A stretch of 64,000 bases of DNA from Sphingomonas sp. S-NIH.Pt15_0812 (GTDB taxonomy: Bacteria > Pseudomonadota > Alphaproteobacteria > Sphingomonadales > Sphingomonadaceae), in assembly GCF_003951315.1 (NCBI RefSeq), contig NZ_QLJH01000010.1, positions 1 through 64,000 of the forward strand, given 5' to 3'. The position numbers and the translations under genes are program-made. Every line of letters starts with the position of its first letter. Within the stretch, counting starts at the first letter, position 1. Under the pieces are notes generated by a model that did no database searches, was not told where the DNA came from, and worked only from the letters and a program-made list of their open reading frames with translations. Below, in pieces: positions 28,189 to 37,988 of this stretch.

Positions 28189-28695
28189 CTAGCGCTCGGC
28201 GCGCGCCTCCAGCCCGTCGAGCCAGCGGGTGATCGCGCCGCGGCCATGCTGCCCCACCGCGCCCAGCGCGATGCCGAGCACCCCCAGCGCCGGCAGGCCG
28301 CCGCCCGCCAGCGACCAGCTCACCGCCATCACCAGCGCGATCGTGGCCAGGCTGATCGCGGTGAGCATCGTCCGCCAGCTGGCCGCGTCGAGCGGAATGA
28401 CGCGCGGGGCCTTTTCGTCGAACAGCGACAGGGTGCGCAGCGTCGTTCCGGGCATGGGCGCGCCATCGCCCCCGGCAAGCGACCGCGGAAACGGGGCAAG
28501 CGGCCGGGTCTTCAACAATGGCAGGCCGCGTGACCGCGTCTTGGCGGCCGTGGACGTACGGGCGCGCATATCGGCGTCGGTCTTGCGCGCCACCAAGGCC
28601 GGCGGCGCGGCGGCGGGGTCGCGCCAGGTGTCCACCACCTCCAGCCGCCGGCCGCGCTCGATCACGCGGTAGCGGGGCGGTGGCGGGGTCCGCAT
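28189..28695 (-). CDS. Membrane protein, unknown function
   Basis: A 168-residue protein with a basic, Arg-rich N-terminal half (RYRVIERGRRLEVVDTWRDPAAAPP) and two hydrophobic segments near the C-terminus (LTAISLATIALVMAVSWSLAGG and LPALGVLGIALGAVG). The start overlaps the ribH stop by one base (TAATG), so it is translated as the last gene of the rib operon. No family recognised, and no link to flavin metabolism is shown. Confidence 0.68.
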   Translation of the reverse strand: MRTPPPPRYRVIERGRRLEVVDTWRDPAAAPPALVARKTDADMRARTSTAAKTRSRGLPLLKTRPLAPFPRSLAGGDGAPMPGTTLRTLSLFDEKAPRVIPLDAASWRTMLTAISLATIALVMAVSWSLAGGGLPALGVLGIALGAVGQHGRGAITRWLDGLEARAER

Positions 28696-29117
28696 TACCG
28701 CGCCATCCGCTCGCGCAGGTCGAGCAGCGCCAGCGCCGCCTTGGCCGCCTCGCCGCCCTTGTCCTTCTCGGTCGGGCGGGCGCGGGTCAGCGCCTGCGCC
28801 TCGTTCTCGACGGTCAGGATGCCGTTGCCGATCGCCAGCCCGTCGATGGTCAGCGCCATGATGCCGCGCGCGCTCTCGCCCGCGACGATCTCGAAATGAT
28901 AGGTCTCGCCCCGGATCACGACGCCGAGCGCGACATAGGCGTCGAACCGCTCGCTCTGGTCGGCCAGCGCGATCGCGGCGGGCACCTCCAGCGCGCCGGG
29001 CACGGTCAGCGTCTCGTGCGTGTGGCCGGCGGCCTCGATCGCGGCGCGCGCACCGTCGATCAGCAGGTCGTTGAGATGGTCGTAGAAGCGCGCCTCGACG
29101 ATCAGCAGATGGGCCAT
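28695..29117 (-). CDS. ribH: 6,7-dimethyl-8-ribityllumazine synthase
   Basis: Penultimate riboflavin step: joins 5-amino-6-ribitylaminouracil with 3,4-dihydroxy-2-butanone 4-phosphate. The 140-residue protein has [48 protein letters not shown] with the catalytic His, and [13 protein letters not shown]. It follows ribB by 4 bp. Confidence 0.96.
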   Translation of the reverse strand: MAHLLIVEARFYDHLNDLLIDGARAAIEAAGHTHETLTVPGALEVPAAIALADQSERFDAYVALGVVIRGETYHFEIVAGESARGIMALTIDGLAIGNGILTVENEAQALTRARPTEKDKGGEAAKAALALLDLRERMAR

Positions 29118-29121
29118 GGGA

Positions 29122-30258
29122 TCAGTCCTCGATTCGACGCTCGCCGACGATCGACAGGCCGTAGCCGTCGAGCCCGACCAGCGTGTGGTGGGTGTTGGTG
29201 AGCAGCACCATGTCGTGCACGCCCAGTTCGGCCAGGATCATCGCGCCGACGCCATAGTCGCGCAGTTCCTCCATCGGCACCTCGATATCCTCGCCGGCCT
29301 GGCGGCGGACGGCGGTGGTGAAGGCGTCGGCGCGCTGGCGGTTGATCAGGACGATCACGCCCGCGCCCTCCTCCGCGATCGCCTCCATCGAGCGTTGCAG
29401 CAGCCGGCCGCGCGCACTGTCCTCGCCGAACACGTCGGCGAAGGGCGACAGCGCGTGCATCCGCACCAGCACCGGCTGGGTCGGATCGATCCGCCCCTTG
29501 ACCAAGGCGACCTGCTCGGTGCCCGTCGCGGTGTTGCGATAGGCGCGCACGCTCCATTCGCCGCCCCAGCGGCTCTGGAAGGTCGATTCCGCCTCCAGCC
29601 GCACCAGATGGTCGTAGCGGCGGCGATAGGCGATCAGGTCGCGGATCGTGCCGATCTTCAGGCCGTGCAGCTGCGCGAACGACACCAGGTCGTCCATCCG
29701 CGCCATGGTGCCGTCCTCGTTCATGATCTCGCAGATCACGCCCGAGGGGTTGAGCCCGGCCAGGCGCGACACGTCGACCGCCGCCTCGGTATGGCCGGCG
29801 CGGACCAGCACGCCGCCGTCGCGCGCGACCAGCGGGAAGACATGGCCGGGGGTGACGATGTCGTCGCGGCCCTTGGTCGAATCGATCGCGGCGGCGATGG
29901 TGCAGGCGCGGTCGGCGGCGGAGATTCCGGTCGTCACCCCCTCGCGCGCCTCGATCGAGACGGTGAAGGCGGTTTCGTGGCGGGTGCCGTTGTTGCGGCT
30001 CATCAGGTCGAGCCCCAGCTCCGCGACCCGCTCCCGCGTCATCGCCAGGCAGATCAGCCCGCGCCCGTGCCGCGCCATGAAGTTGATCTTCTCCGGCGTC
30101 GCCATCTGCGCGGGGATGACCAGGTCGCCTTCATTCTCGCGATCCTCGTCGTCGACCAGGATGAACATCCGGCCGTTGCGTGCCTCGTCGATGATCTCCT
30201 CGGGACTGGACAGGAAGCCACGGCGCAGCGGCGCCAGTTCAGCCAGGTCAGCGGGCAC
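29122..30258 (-). CDS. ribB: 3,4-dihydroxy-2-butanone 4-phosphate synthase with degenerate GTP cyclohydrolase II domain
   Basis: Two-domain RibBA-type protein of 378 residues. The N-domain (1-205) has the active RibB signature [40 protein letters not shown] and [11 protein letters not shown]. The C-domain looks like RibA in fold ([54 protein letters not shown]) but lacks the zinc Cys triad of GTP cyclohydrolase II: the position of SECLTGD is replaced by HALSPFAD and no CDC follows. It should make only the butanone phosphate. Full GCH II is encoded by ribA at 59967. It starts at GTG, overlapping the end of ribE by 11 bp. Confidence 0.93.
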   Translation of the reverse strand: MPADLAELAPLRRGFLSSPEEIIDEARNGRMFILVDDEDRENEGDLVIPAQMATPEKINFMARHGRGLICLAMTRERVAELGLDLMSRNNGTRHETAFTVSIEAREGVTTGISAADRACTIAAAIDSTKGRDDIVTPGHVFPLVARDGGVLVRAGHTEAAVDVSRLAGLNPSGVICEIMNEDGTMARMDDLVSFAQLHGLKIGTIRDLIAYRRRYDHLVRLEAESTFQSRWGGEWSVRAYRNTATGTEQVALVKGRIDPTQPVLVRMHALSPFADVFGEDSARGRLLQRSMEAIAEEGAGVIVLINRQRADAFTTAVRRQAGEDIEVPMEELRDYGVGAMILAELGVHDMVLLTNTHHTLVGLDGYGLSIVGERRIED

Positions 30259-30874
30259 GATATTGCTCCATGCGTTGCAGGTAACGGGCGAGCACGTCGA
30301 TCTCGATATTGACGCGCGCGCCCGGCGTCAGCGTGCCGATCGTGGTCACCGCCTGGGTATGGGGGATGACGTTGATGCCGAAGACGGTGCCGTCGGCCCC
30401 ATCCTCCATGTCGTCGGTCACGCTGTTGACGGTCAGCGACACGCCGTCGATCGTCACCGATCCCTTGGTCGCCAGATAGGGGCCGATGGCGGCGGGGACG
30501 CGGATCGCGATCCGCTTCGAATCGCCCTCGCGCGTAACCTCGATGACGTGGCCGACGCCGTCGACATGACCGGTGACGATATGGCCGCCCAGCTCGTCGC
30601 CCAGCTTCAGCGCGCGCTCCAGGTTGAGCGGGTGGCCGGCCTGCCACTGGTCGGCGGTCTTGGCCAGAGTCTCGGCGGAGACGTCGACCGCGAACCAGCC
30701 GCCCTCGGCATCGCGGCCCTTGTCGACCACGGTCAGGCAGACGCCGGAACAGGCGATCGATGCGCCCAGGTCGATGGTGGCGGGATCATAGGCGGTGCCG
30801 ATCACGACGCGCGTGTCGCCGCGCGACTCGACGCTGCGGATGGTGCCTAGATCGCTGACGATACCGGTGAACAT
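30248..30874 (-). CDS. ribE: Riboflavin synthase alpha subunit
   Basis: Final riboflavin step, dismutation of two lumazines. The 208-residue protein is an internal duplication: [16 protein letters not shown] with [17 protein letters not shown] in repeat one, and [14 protein letters not shown] with [15 protein letters not shown] in repeat two. It overlaps the end of ribD by 28 bp and the start of ribB by 11 bp, indicating tight translational coupling. Confidence 0.96.
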   Translation of the reverse strand: MFTGIVSDLGTIRSVESRGDTRVVIGTAYDPATIDLGASIACSGVCLTVVDKGRDAEGGWFAVDVSAETLAKTADQWQAGHPLNLERALKLGDELGGHIVTGHVDGVGHVIEVTREGDSKRIAIRVPAAIGPYLATKGSVTIDGVSLTVNSVTDDMEDGADGTVFGINVIPHTQAVTTIGTLTPGARVNIEIDVLARYLQRMEQYRAR

Positions 30875-31845
30875 GGATCGCGCTCGTAGACCTCCAGCCG
30901 GTCGCTGCCAAGCGCGCGCGCATCGACCAGTCGCCAGCGGCCATGCGCCGCCGCCAGCGCCGTCAGGCCGATGTCGCCGAGCGCCGGCACGCCGCCGCCG
31001 ATCAGGATCGGCGCTCGGTAGAGCAGCAGCCGGTCGACCAGGTCGGCGCGCAGGAACGCGGCGGCGGTGCGCGCGCCGCCCTCGACCAGCAGATGATCGC
31101 CGGGCAGCGTCGCGATCGCCCGGGGCGTGTCGATCGCCGTCCACCCTTGCGGCGCGGAGCCGGTGGTCGACAGCAGCACGCGCGCGGGGCTGCGCGCCTC
31201 CAGGCCGGGCAGCCGCACGTCGAGCGTCGGCGCGTCGGTCGCGAAGGTGCCGCGCCCGACCAGGATCGCCTCGTGCCGCGCGCGTTCGAGATGGGCGTGG
31301 GCGCGCGATTCGGGGCCGGTGATCCAGCGGCTCTCGCCATCCGCCCGGGCGATGCACCCGTCGAGCGAGGTGGCGAGCTTGAGCGTCACGGCCGGCCGGC
31401 CCTGCGCGCGGCGGGTCAGGAACCCGGCCATGGCGCGCCGCGCCGCCGCCGCGCCCGGTCCGACCGTCACGGCGATGCCGGCCTCGCGCAGCCGCGCGAA
31501 CCCCTGGCCGGCGGTGCGCGGATCGGGGTCCTCGATCGCCGCGACGATGCGCGCGACGCCGCTGGCGGCCAGCAGGTCGCTGCACGCCGGCCCGCGCGTC
31601 GAACGATGCGCACAGGGTTCCAGCGTCACATAGGCGGTCGCCCCCCGCGCCCGCTCACCGGCCTGGGCCAGCGCCATCGCCTCGGCATGGGGACGGCCGC
31701 CGGGCTGCGTCCAGCCGCGCCCGACCATGCGCCCCTGGGCGACCAGCACGCAGCCGACATTGGGATTGGGTGCGGTCGCCCCCCGTGTCCGTTCGGACAG
31801 GGACAGCGCCACGCCCATCCAGCGCGCATCGTCGTCGCGCGCCAT
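30847..31845 (-). CDS. ribD: Bifunctional riboflavin deaminase/reductase RibD
   Basis: Two-domain enzyme of 332 residues for the second and third riboflavin steps. The deaminase domain has the zinc motif HAEAMAL plus [15 protein letters not shown]. The reductase domain from about 150 has [40 protein letters not shown] and [14 protein letters not shown]. The ATG at 31845 gives [14 protein letters not shown], the usual N-terminus. No FMN riboswitch is seen upstream; the gene follows a small membrane protein by 8 bp. Confidence 0.95.
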   Translation of the reverse strand: MARDDDARWMGVALSLSERTRGATAPNPNVGCVLVAQGRMVGRGWTQPGGRPHAEAMALAQAGERARGATAYVTLEPCAHRSTRGPACSDLLAASGVARIVAAIEDPDPRTAGQGFARLREAGIAVTVGPGAAAARRAMAGFLTRRAQGRPAVTLKLATSLDGCIARADGESRWITGPESRAHAHLERARHEAILVGRGTFATDAPTLDVRLPGLEARSPARVLLSTTGSAPQGWTAIDTPRAIATLPGDHLLVEGGARTAAAFLRADLVDRLLLYRAPILIGGGVPALGDIGLTALAAAHGRWRLVDARALGSDRLEVYERDPCSPVSSAI

Positions 31846-31853
31846 CGCGGATA

Positions 31854-32201
31854 TCAGAGGCCGTATTTGGTCAGCTGGTCGTCCAGCTTCTTGAACGCGG
31901 CGCGGTTCTTGGCTTCGCGCTCCTCCTGCGCCTTGATCTGGGCGGCCTTGATCGGCGCGTCGATCGCCTGTTGCGCCTTGATCTGCGCGTCGGTGCGGTC
32001 GAGCGTCCATTGCTGGACATAGACGATGTCGCGCTTGTACGCCGGCTCTTCATAGCTGTCGTGCGCGAAGGCATAGACGAAGAACCCCGTCACCAGCATC
32101 GCCAGCGCCAGGAACCCCAGTTCATAGGGTTGGCGCGTGGCGAGGAAGAGGCGCAGATCCTTGTAGGCGCGCACCGGCGACATGCGAGAAAAGAAGCCCA
32201 T
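31854..32201 (-). CDS. Small membrane-anchored protein, unknown function
   Basis: A 115-residue protein with one transmembrane segment (LGFLALAMLVTGFFVYAFA) after an N-terminal stretch (MGFFSRMSPVRAYKDLRLFLATRQPYE), then a charged, probably helical periplasmic tail rich in Lys, Gln and Glu (TDAQIKAQQAIDAPIKAAQI). I recognise it as a conserved but unnamed type in sphingomonads. It sits between tonB and ribD on the same strand. Confidence 0.72.
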   Translation of the reverse strand: MGFFSRMSPVRAYKDLRLFLATRQPYELGFLALAMLVTGFFVYAFAHDSYEEPAYKRDIVYVQQWTLDRTDAQIKAQQAIDAPIKAAQIKAQEEREAKNRAAFKKLDDQLTKYGL

Positions 32202-32272
32202 GGGCGTAAAATAGGGAAGCGGGGCGGCACATGCCAGCCCCGTTCCCTTCGGCGCGGCCGCGGCCGGCCGGA

Positions 32273-32950
32273 TCATTCCTGCAGCACGAAGGTGACGGTC
32301 ATCACCCGCCAGGCCTCCTGCGCCACGCCGTCGCGGGTGCCGGGGGCGAAGCGCCAGCGCCGCTTCGCCTGGTCGGTGGTGGCGCGCAGGAAGGCATCGC
32401 TGGTGGCGGAGACCGGCTCGACCTGCTTGACCCGGCCGTCGGTGCCGATCAGCACCCGCACCGTCACCTTGCCCGACCGGCCCATCCGCTGTTCGCCGGC
32501 GGGATAGAGCGGCTGGAAGTCGCCGGCATAGCGCGGGTCGATACCCGGCGCGACGATCACCGGCGCGGGCGGGGTGGGGGTGGCGCGCGGCTCCACCCCC
32601 GTGCCGGTGCCGCCCAGCACGCCGCCGTCGGCGGGCAGGGCGGGGACCAGCGATTCGGGCATCGTGGCCTGTCCCGCCGCCGCCGGATGCTCGACGATCG
32701 GGCGCGGCGCGTCGATCGGCGGGGTCGGGCGCGGCTCGACCCGCGCCTTCGTTTCGGGCGGCGGTGCCGGTTCGGGCGGCAGGGGTTGCAGCTCTATGGC
32801 TTCGCCGATCAGCGGGGGAGCCGGCGGCTTGTCGGTGACATAGGGCGCCACCAGCATCAGCGCGGCGACGACGCCGCCATTGATCCCGATCGCAGCGGCC
32901 AGACCACCCGGATTGAACCGGGACGAGCCGGTATAACGAGGCGCGTACAT
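32273..32950 (-). CDS. Energy transducer TonB
   Basis: A 225-residue TonB-type protein linking the proton-motive force to outer-membrane receptors. It has an N-terminal membrane anchor (GGLAAAIGINGGVVAALMLVAPYV), a Pro/Glu-rich linker (PPAPPLIGEAIELQPLPPEPAPPP), and a TonB C-domain (GKVTVRVLIGTDGRVKQVEPVSATSD, RRWRFAPGTRDGVAQEAWRVMTVTFVLQ). ATG at 32950 with AGGAG upstream. No exbB or exbD is adjacent. Confidence 0.9.
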   Translation of the reverse strand: MYAPRYTGSSRFNPGGLAAAIGINGGVVAALMLVAPYVTDKPPAPPLIGEAIELQPLPPEPAPPPETKARVEPRPTPPIDAPRPIVEHPAAAGQATMPESLVPALPADGGVLGGTGTGVEPRATPTPPAPVIVAPGIDPRYAGDFQPLYPAGEQRMGRSGKVTVRVLIGTDGRVKQVEPVSATSDAFLRATTDQAKRRWRFAPGTRDGVAQEAWRVMTVTFVLQE

Positions 32951-33136
32951 GCTCTCCGTCTCCTGTCGTGTCACAAAGAAACGCAATTCGGCCAAGCTGC
33001 GAATCGGATGTTACATCATAACGAGAGTGGCGCAAGTCTGTTGCGTGGCTGGAATGGAGGCGAAAAGCTTGAGCGAAATCAAGCGGTCACGCCGAGCATG
33101 GCGCAGTCACCCAAAGCCCGGGGCGGCCGCCGGGAT

Positions 33137-34090
33137 CTACCGCGAGAACCAGTGGCGCTGGACGAAATAGATCGTCACCCCCGCCGCGATCGCCGCGCAG
33201 GCCCCCATGATCGCGTCGAACGCCCAGGGTTCCTGCGCATAGGGCAGATGCGCGACGTTCATGCCGTACAGCCCGGTGATGAAGGTGAGCGGCAGGAAGA
33301 TCATCGCCACGATCGAGATGACCAGCGAACGGCTGTCGATCTGCTCGGCGCGCAGGTCGGACAGCGTCTCGTGCATCAGCGCGGAGCGTTCGCGGATCGA
33401 TTCCAGCTCCTCCGCCATGCGCGCGGCGCGATCGGCGGCGGCGGCGAGGTGGAGCCGGTCGTCGTCGCCCAGCCAGTCGCCGGGCAGCGCCGCCAGCTTC
33501 TCCAGCGCCGCGCGCTGCGGCTGGAGGAAGCGGCGATAGGCGATGGCGGCGATCCGCACCCGGCTGACCGTGCGGCGCAGCTCGAAGATGCGGGAGGCGT
33601 CCAAATGCTCCTCGCAATCGTCCAGCCGGTCGCCCAGCGTCGCGACATCGGGGTCGAGATCCTCGGTGATCGCGGTGGCGAAGGCAGTGATCAGGTCGCC
33701 GGGATCGCGCACCGCGTCCGCCTCCACCTTGGCCTGGACCAGGGCGACCGCGATCATCGGCTTGCGCGTGACCGAGAAGACGCGCCCCTTCACCGCCCAG
33801 ATGCGGACCGAGGCGAGTAGGTCGCTATTGTGCAGTTCCTCGCGCGAGCGACCGCGCAGGTTGAGGAACGCGCCATGGCCCAATGCCTCGCAGCGCGGCC
33901 GCGTCTCGGTCGCGGTCAGCGCATCGACCAGATAGGGATCGAGCCCGCCCGTCTCGCGCAGCCAGTCGGCGGTCGAGTCGTCGATGCCGGCGAGATGCAC
34001 CCAGACCAGGCCGCCGCCGTCCTGCATCGCCTCGGTCAGCGCGATCTTCCGCGCCTTGCCGTCCGTGATCCGATAGGCGCAGGGGTTCAT
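33137..34090 (-). CDS. CorA-family metal transporter, ZntB-like
   Basis: A 317-residue membrane protein of the CorA superfamily. The large cytosolic N-domain (VWVHLAGIDDSTADWLRE, VFSVTRKPMIAV) leads through a long helix to two C-terminal spans (LVISIVAMIFLPLTFITGLYGMNV and AFDAIMGACAAIAAGVTIYF). The GMN signature of the pore is intact (LYGMNV). The C-terminal QRHWFSR and the overall domain are closer to ZntB (zinc) than to Mg2+ CorA. The ATG overlaps the stop of the siroheme gene (ATGA). Confidence 0.87.
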   Translation of the reverse strand: MNPCAYRITDGKARKIALTEAMQDGGGLVWVHLAGIDDSTADWLRETGGLDPYLVDALTATETRPRCEALGHGAFLNLRGRSREELHNSDLLASVRIWAVKGRVFSVTRKPMIAVALVQAKVEADAVRDPGDLITAFATAITEDLDPDVATLGDRLDDCEEHLDASRIFELRRTVSRVRIAAIAYRRFLQPQRAALEKLAALPGDWLGDDDRLHLAAAADRAARMAEELESIRERSALMHETLSDLRAEQIDSRSLVISIVAMIFLPLTFITGLYGMNVAHLPYAQEPWAFDAIMGACAAIAAGVTIYFVQRHWFSR

Positions 34091-34860
34091 GATCCGGCAG
34101 CCGGCGCGATCAGGGTGACGACCAGCCCGGCCGCCTCGGCCGGTGGCGTGGCGCTGCGCCCGGCATCGGCGCGGGCACGGGCGAGGATTGCGGGCGGGGC
34201 GTCCGGTCCCGCCACCAGCCAGTCGGCATCGGCCAGCCAGCGCGCCTCGCGCAGGGTCAGGTCGTCGGGGTCGGCGGAGCGCAGCCGGATCGTGCGACGG
34301 CGCGCGATCGCGGCCGCGCCGATCGTCGCGGCGATACCGTCCAGATCGCCCTCCGGCAGCGCCAGCGGATCGAGCGCGCCGCCTGGGGCGAGCGCGCCGC
34401 TGATCGCGCGCCGCCGATCGGCCATGTCGGGAAAGCGCCGGCGCAGCGCCCCGCGCGCCGCGTTCAGCGCCTGCGCCAGCGCGCCGAGCCGGGCGGGGAG
34501 CAGCATCTCCAGCCGCTGGCGCAGCGCCGCCGCCAGTCCGGCGGAGACGCCGCCGGTGCCGATCGCGACGATCACCGGATCGCGGTCGACGATCGCGGGC
34601 AGGGTGAAGTCGCATTGCGCCGGCCGGTCGACCGCGTTGACCAGCACGCCGCGCGCCTTGAGCCGGGCGATGGCGGCGAGCGCCTCCGCCTCGTCCTCGA
34701 TCGCGACGATGGCCAGCGCGGCATCCGCCGCCTCGCCGACCGGCACCGCGCCGGCGCGGGCGAGCAGCCGGCCCTTGGCGGCGGCGGGTTCGCCTTCGCC
34801 GAGCAGGATGACCGGGCGACCGTCCAGCCGGACGAACAGCGGCAGGCTGTGGAGCGTCAT
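34087..34860 (-). CDS. Precorrin-2 dehydrogenase / sirohydrochlorin ferrochelatase-like (siroheme synthase N-domain)
   Basis: A 257-residue protein matching the N-terminal CysG/Met8p module that oxidises precorrin-2 with NAD and inserts iron to give sirohaem for sulphite or nitrite reductase. Seen: SLPLFVRLDGRPVILLGEGEPAAAKGRLLARAGA (NAD-binding), VNAVDRPAQCDFTLPAIVDRDPVIVAIGTGGVSAGLAAALR with the CDF-PAI signature. The uroporphyrinogen methyltransferase half of CysG is absent; about 100 extra residues at the C-terminus are not recognisable as that enzyme. It is coupled to the transporter gene downstream. Confidence 0.85.
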   Translation of the reverse strand: MTLHSLPLFVRLDGRPVILLGEGEPAAAKGRLLARAGAVPVGEAADAALAIVAIEDEAEALAAIARLKARGVLVNAVDRPAQCDFTLPAIVDRDPVIVAIGTGGVSAGLAAALRQRLEMLLPARLGALAQALNAARGALRRRFPDMADRRRAISGALAPGGALDPLALPEGDLDGIAATIGAAAIARRRTIRLRSADPDDLTLREARWLADADWLVAGPDAPPAILARARADAGRSATPPAEAAGLVVTLIAPAAGS

Positions 34861-35092
34861 GCGGCTTGACGGCGCGCGAAGACGCGCAGACGCGACGATA
34901 TCTTGGCACGCGGCGGCGCGGGGGACGCGGAGAGGCTGGGTGCGCGCCGGTTGATACCGGCGCGAGTCCGCGCATCCGTCACCATCCCGGCGGCGGCCGG
35001 GGTGGTGCGTTGACGAGGGCGGTCGGGCGTCCCTCGCACGGCGGCGGCGGTCTCCGCGGAACTGGTAGGGGAGGCGGCCGCCCGCACCGGCT
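34861..35092. other. Intergenic gap between siroheme and lysA genes
   Basis: A 232-bp stretch without a convincing reading frame. It contains one imperfect CCCGGCGGCGGCCGGG palindrome around 34986, related in form to the REP hairpins elsewhere in the window. Nothing else recognised. Confidence 0.5.
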
Positions 35093-36355
35093 TCAGCCCG
35101 CCAGCCAGTCCGGCACGCGCTCGGCGGCGATCAGCGCTTCGGCCGCGACGCGGTCGGCGACCACGGCGAAGCGGTCGCCGTCTACCAGCACCTCGGGCAC
35201 CAGCGGGCGGCTGTTATAGGTGGAGGCCATGGTCGCGCCGTAAGCTCCGGCGGTGCGGAACACCGCCAGGTCGCCCGATTCGACCCGGTCGACCTCGCGT
35301 CCCATCGCGAAGGTGTCGCCCGTCTCGCATACCGGTCCGGCGATATTGGCGGTGAAATGATCGCCGCGCGGGGTCACCGCCTGGAAGTCGTGCCAGGCAT
35401 CGTAGAGCGCGACCCGCGCCAGGTCGTTCATCGCCGCGTCGACGATGACATAGGGGTGGAGCACGCCCGGCTTCACCCATACCACCTCGGTCATCAGCAC
35501 GCCGGCATTGCCCGCGATCACCCGGCCGGGCTCGAACATCAGCTCGACATCCCAGTCGGCGGTGACGCGCGCGACCATCGCGCCGTAATCGGCCGGGCTC
35601 GGCGGCACGTCGGCCGCCTTGTAGGGGACGCCCAGGCCGCCACCCAGATCGACATGGGTGATGCGGTGGCCCGCGCCGCGCAGCTCGGCGACCAGCGCGC
35701 CGATCCGCGTATAGGCGGCCTCCAGCGGGCTGAGGTCGAGCAGCTGGCTGCCGATATGCGTGGCGATGCCGCGCAGGTCGAGCCCGTCGAGCGGGGCCAG
35801 CCGGTCGAACATGGCCGGGGCCTGGTCGATCGGCACGCCGAACTTGTTCTCCTTGCGGCCCGTGGAGATCTTGGCATGGGTGCGCGCATCGACGTCCGGA
35901 TTGACGCGCAGCGTCGCCGGCGCGCGCAGGCCGCGTTCGGCCGCCAGCGCGGCGAGCACCACGCCCTCCTCCTCCAGCTCCAGGTTGAACTGGCCGATCC
36001 CGGCATCGAGCGCGGCGGCGAGCTCCGCCCGCGTCTTGCCGACGCCGGAGAAGACGATGTCCTTCGCCGGGATCCCGGCCGCCAGCGCGCGCTTCATCTC
36101 GCCGACCGAGACGACGTCCGCGCCATATCCCTCGTTCGCCAGCACGCGCAGCACGGCGAGGTTGGGATTGGCCTTGATCGCATAGGCGATATGCTTTCGC
36201 GGCACGCCCGCCAGCCCGTCCTTGAAGACGCGGGCATGGCGGCGCAGCGTGCCGGCCGAATAGACATAGACGGGGGTGCCGACCGCTTCGGCGATGGCGG
36301 GCAGGGGAACGTCCTCGACGTGGAGGACGCCGTCACGATAGGCGAAATGATCCAT
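35093..36355 (-). CDS. lysA: Diaminopimelate decarboxylase
   Basis: PLP enzyme making lysine from meso-diaminopimelate. The 420-residue fold III protein has AYAIKANPNLAVLR with the PLP-binding Lys, GVGKTRAEL, HIGSQLLDLSP, VDLGGGLGVPY, and the C-terminal active-site CETGDTFAM. The ATG at 36355 gives MDHFAYRDGVLHVEDV, the standard N-terminus. Third gene of argH-lipoprotein-lysA. Confidence 0.97.
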   Translation of the reverse strand: MDHFAYRDGVLHVEDVPLPAIAEAVGTPVYVYSAGTLRRHARVFKDGLAGVPRKHIAYAIKANPNLAVLRVLANEGYGADVVSVGEMKRALAAGIPAKDIVFSGVGKTRAELAAALDAGIGQFNLELEEEGVVLAALAAERGLRAPATLRVNPDVDARTHAKISTGRKENKFGVPIDQAPAMFDRLAPLDGLDLRGIATHIGSQLLDLSPLEAAYTRIGALVAELRGAGHRITHVDLGGGLGVPYKAADVPPSPADYGAMVARVTADWDVELMFEPGRVIAGNAGVLMTEVVWVKPGVLHPYVIVDAAMNDLARVALYDAWHDFQAVTPRGDHFTANIAGPVCETGDTFAMGREVDRVESGDLAVFRTAGAYGATMASTYNSRPLVPEVLVDGDRFAVVADRVAAEALIAAERVPDWLAG

Positions 36356-36360
36356 GGTGT

Positions 36361-36603
36361 TCAGCCCGACGGGGGGAGATCGAACTCGTCCGAGCGACGC
36401 TCGTCCGAACGGCGGAGCAGCTCGTCGCTGCGTTGCGGGCGCTCCTGGCTGGTGGGGGTCAGCAGCGCCTGCGGGGTGGGCGTCGCCGCCGCGCCCAGCG
36501 GCGCGACCGGCAGATTCGCGCCCGGCGCCGGTTTCAATCCCGCCGCCGATCCGCAGCCGGCCAGCAGCAGCGGCACCAGAAGGATGGCGGGACGCCGGGT
36601 CAT
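36361..36603 (-). CDS. Small lipoprotein, LptM-like
   Basis: An 80-residue lipoprotein with lipobox LLLAGC (Cys17). The mature protein is Pro/Ala-rich ([18 protein letters not shown]) and ends in a charged stretch with RSDE repeated three times before FDLPPSG. A small lipoprotein between argH and lysA is a conserved arrangement in alphaproteobacteria; members resemble LptM, which helps oxidative maturation of LptD. The exact LptM core motif is not clear here, so this is a position-based suggestion. It overlaps argH by 4 bp. Confidence 0.72.
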   Translation of the reverse strand: MTRRPAILLVPLLLAGCGSAAGLKPAPGANLPVAPLGAAATPTPQALLTPTSQERPQRSDELLRRSDERRSDEFDLPPSG

Positions 36604-37988
36604 GCGGTCTCTCCTCCCCGCGCGGCGGCGATCGCGGCGCGGACATTGGCGGGCGCGGTGCCGCCGAAGCTGGTCCGGCTGGCGACCGAGGCATCGACCG
36701 ACAGCACGTCATAGACGCGCGCGTCGATCCGCGCGTCGATCGCCTGCAACTGCGCCAGCGACAATTCGTGCAGGCCCAGCCCGGCCTCCTCGGCGGCGGC
36801 GACGGCGCGGCCGGTGACGTGATGCGCCTCGCGGAAGGGCAGACCCCCCTCGCGGACCAGCCAGTCGGCCAGGTCGGTCGCGGTGCTGAACCCGGCCTCC
36901 GCCACCTGGCGCATCCGCTGGGTGCGGAAGCTGGCCGATTCGACCATGCCGGTCATCGCCGCGATCGACAGGCCGAGCAGGTCGTGCGCCTCGAAGGTCG
37001 GCGGCTTGTCGTCCTGCATGTCCTTGGAATAGGCGAGCGGCAGGCCCTTCATCGTCATCATCAGCGAGACGAGCGCGCCGGTGATCCGGCCGCTATGGCC
37101 GCGCACCAGCTCGGCGGCATCCGGGTTGCGCTTCTGCGGCATGATCGAGCTGCCGGTCGACCACTGATCGGACAGCGCGACGAAGCCGAAGGGCTGCGAC
37201 GCCCAGAGCACGAACTCCTCCGCCAGCCGCGACAGGTGCAGCGCGCATTGCGCCGCCGCCGTCAGGTAATCGAGCGCGAAGTCGCGGTCGCTGACCGAAT
37301 CGAGCGAATTGCGCGTCGGCCCGTCGAAGCCCAGCGCGGCGGCGGTCGCATGCCGGTCGATCGGGAAGCCGGTGCCGGCCAGCGCGGCGGACCCCAGCGG
37401 GCACAGGTTCATCCGCGCCCGCGCGTCGCGGAAGCGCGACACGTCGCGCGCGATCATCTCGTGATAGGCCATCAGGTGATGGCCGAGCGTCACCGGCTGC
37501 GCCGACTGCAGATGGGTGAAGCCGGGCATGACGCTGTCGGCATGCTCCTCGGCGCGGGCGAGCAGCGCGGCCTGGAAGCCGGCGAGCGCCTCCAGCACCT
37601 CGTCGATCGAATCGCGCACCCACAGCCGGAAATCGGTCGCGACCTGGTCGTTGCGCGAGCGGGCGGTGTGGAGCCGGCCGGCGGCGGGGCCGATCGCCTC
37701 CGCCAGCCGCGCCTCGGTCAGCATGTGGATGTCTTCGAGCGACAGGTCCTCGGGCACGCCGTCCGCCTCGTAGCCGGCGGCGACCCGCGCCAGTCCGGCC
37801 GAAATGGCGGCGGCATCGTCGGCGGCGATGATGCCCTGTTCGCCCAGCATCGCGACATGCGCCTGCGATCCGCGAACATCCTGTTGCCACAAGCGCTTGT
37901 CGAACGGCAGCGAGGCGTTAATCTCGCGCATCACGGCCGAGGGCCCGGCGGCGAAACGGCCGCCCCACATGGAATTGGAGGATGTCAT
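36600..37988 (-). CDS. argH: Argininosuccinate lyase
   Basis: Last arginine step, splitting argininosuccinate to arginine and fumarate. The 462-residue protein of the fumarase/aspartase family begins [12 protein letters not shown], has [48 protein letters not shown], and the signature [16 protein letters not shown] with the mobile-loop Ser. The start ATG at 37988 shares two bases with the ATG of the divergent TlpA gene. MWGGRF at 37970 is an alternative start that would leave a 16-bp gap. Confidence 0.96.
   Translation of the reverse strand: MTSSNSMWGGRFAAGPSAVMREINASLPFDKRLWQQDVRGSQAHVAMLGEQGIIAADDAAAISAGLARVAAGYEADGVPEDLSLEDIHMLTEARLAEAIGPAAGRLHTARSRNDQVATDFRLWVRDSIDEVLEALAGFQAALLARAEEHADSVMPGFTHLQSAQPVTLGHHLMAYHEMIARDVSRFRDARARMNLCPLGSAALAGTGFPIDRHATAAALGFDGPTRNSLDSVSDRDFALDYLTAAAQCALHLSRLAEEFVLWASQPFGFVALSDQWSTGSSIMPQKRNPDAAELVRGHSGRITGALVSLMMTMKGLPLAYSKDMQDDKPPTFEAHDLLGLSIAAMTGMVESASFRTQRMRQVAEAGFSTATDLADWLVREGGLPFREAHHVTGRAVAAAEEAGLGLHELSLAQLQAIDARIDARVYDVLSVDASVASRTSFGGTAPANVRAAIAAARGGETA

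Noticed and set aside
24756-28247. A minus-strand open frame of more than 1100 codons opposite the fusion gene.
   Set aside because: Low-complexity Arg/Gly/His-rich translation typical of the reverse frame of a GC-rich gene; the plus strand has clear enzyme motifs.
31846-32272. FMN riboswitch expected upstream of rib genes.
   Set aside because: The gap before ribD is 8 bp, and the short gap before the upstream small gene (71 bp) lacks the conserved RFN element helices.
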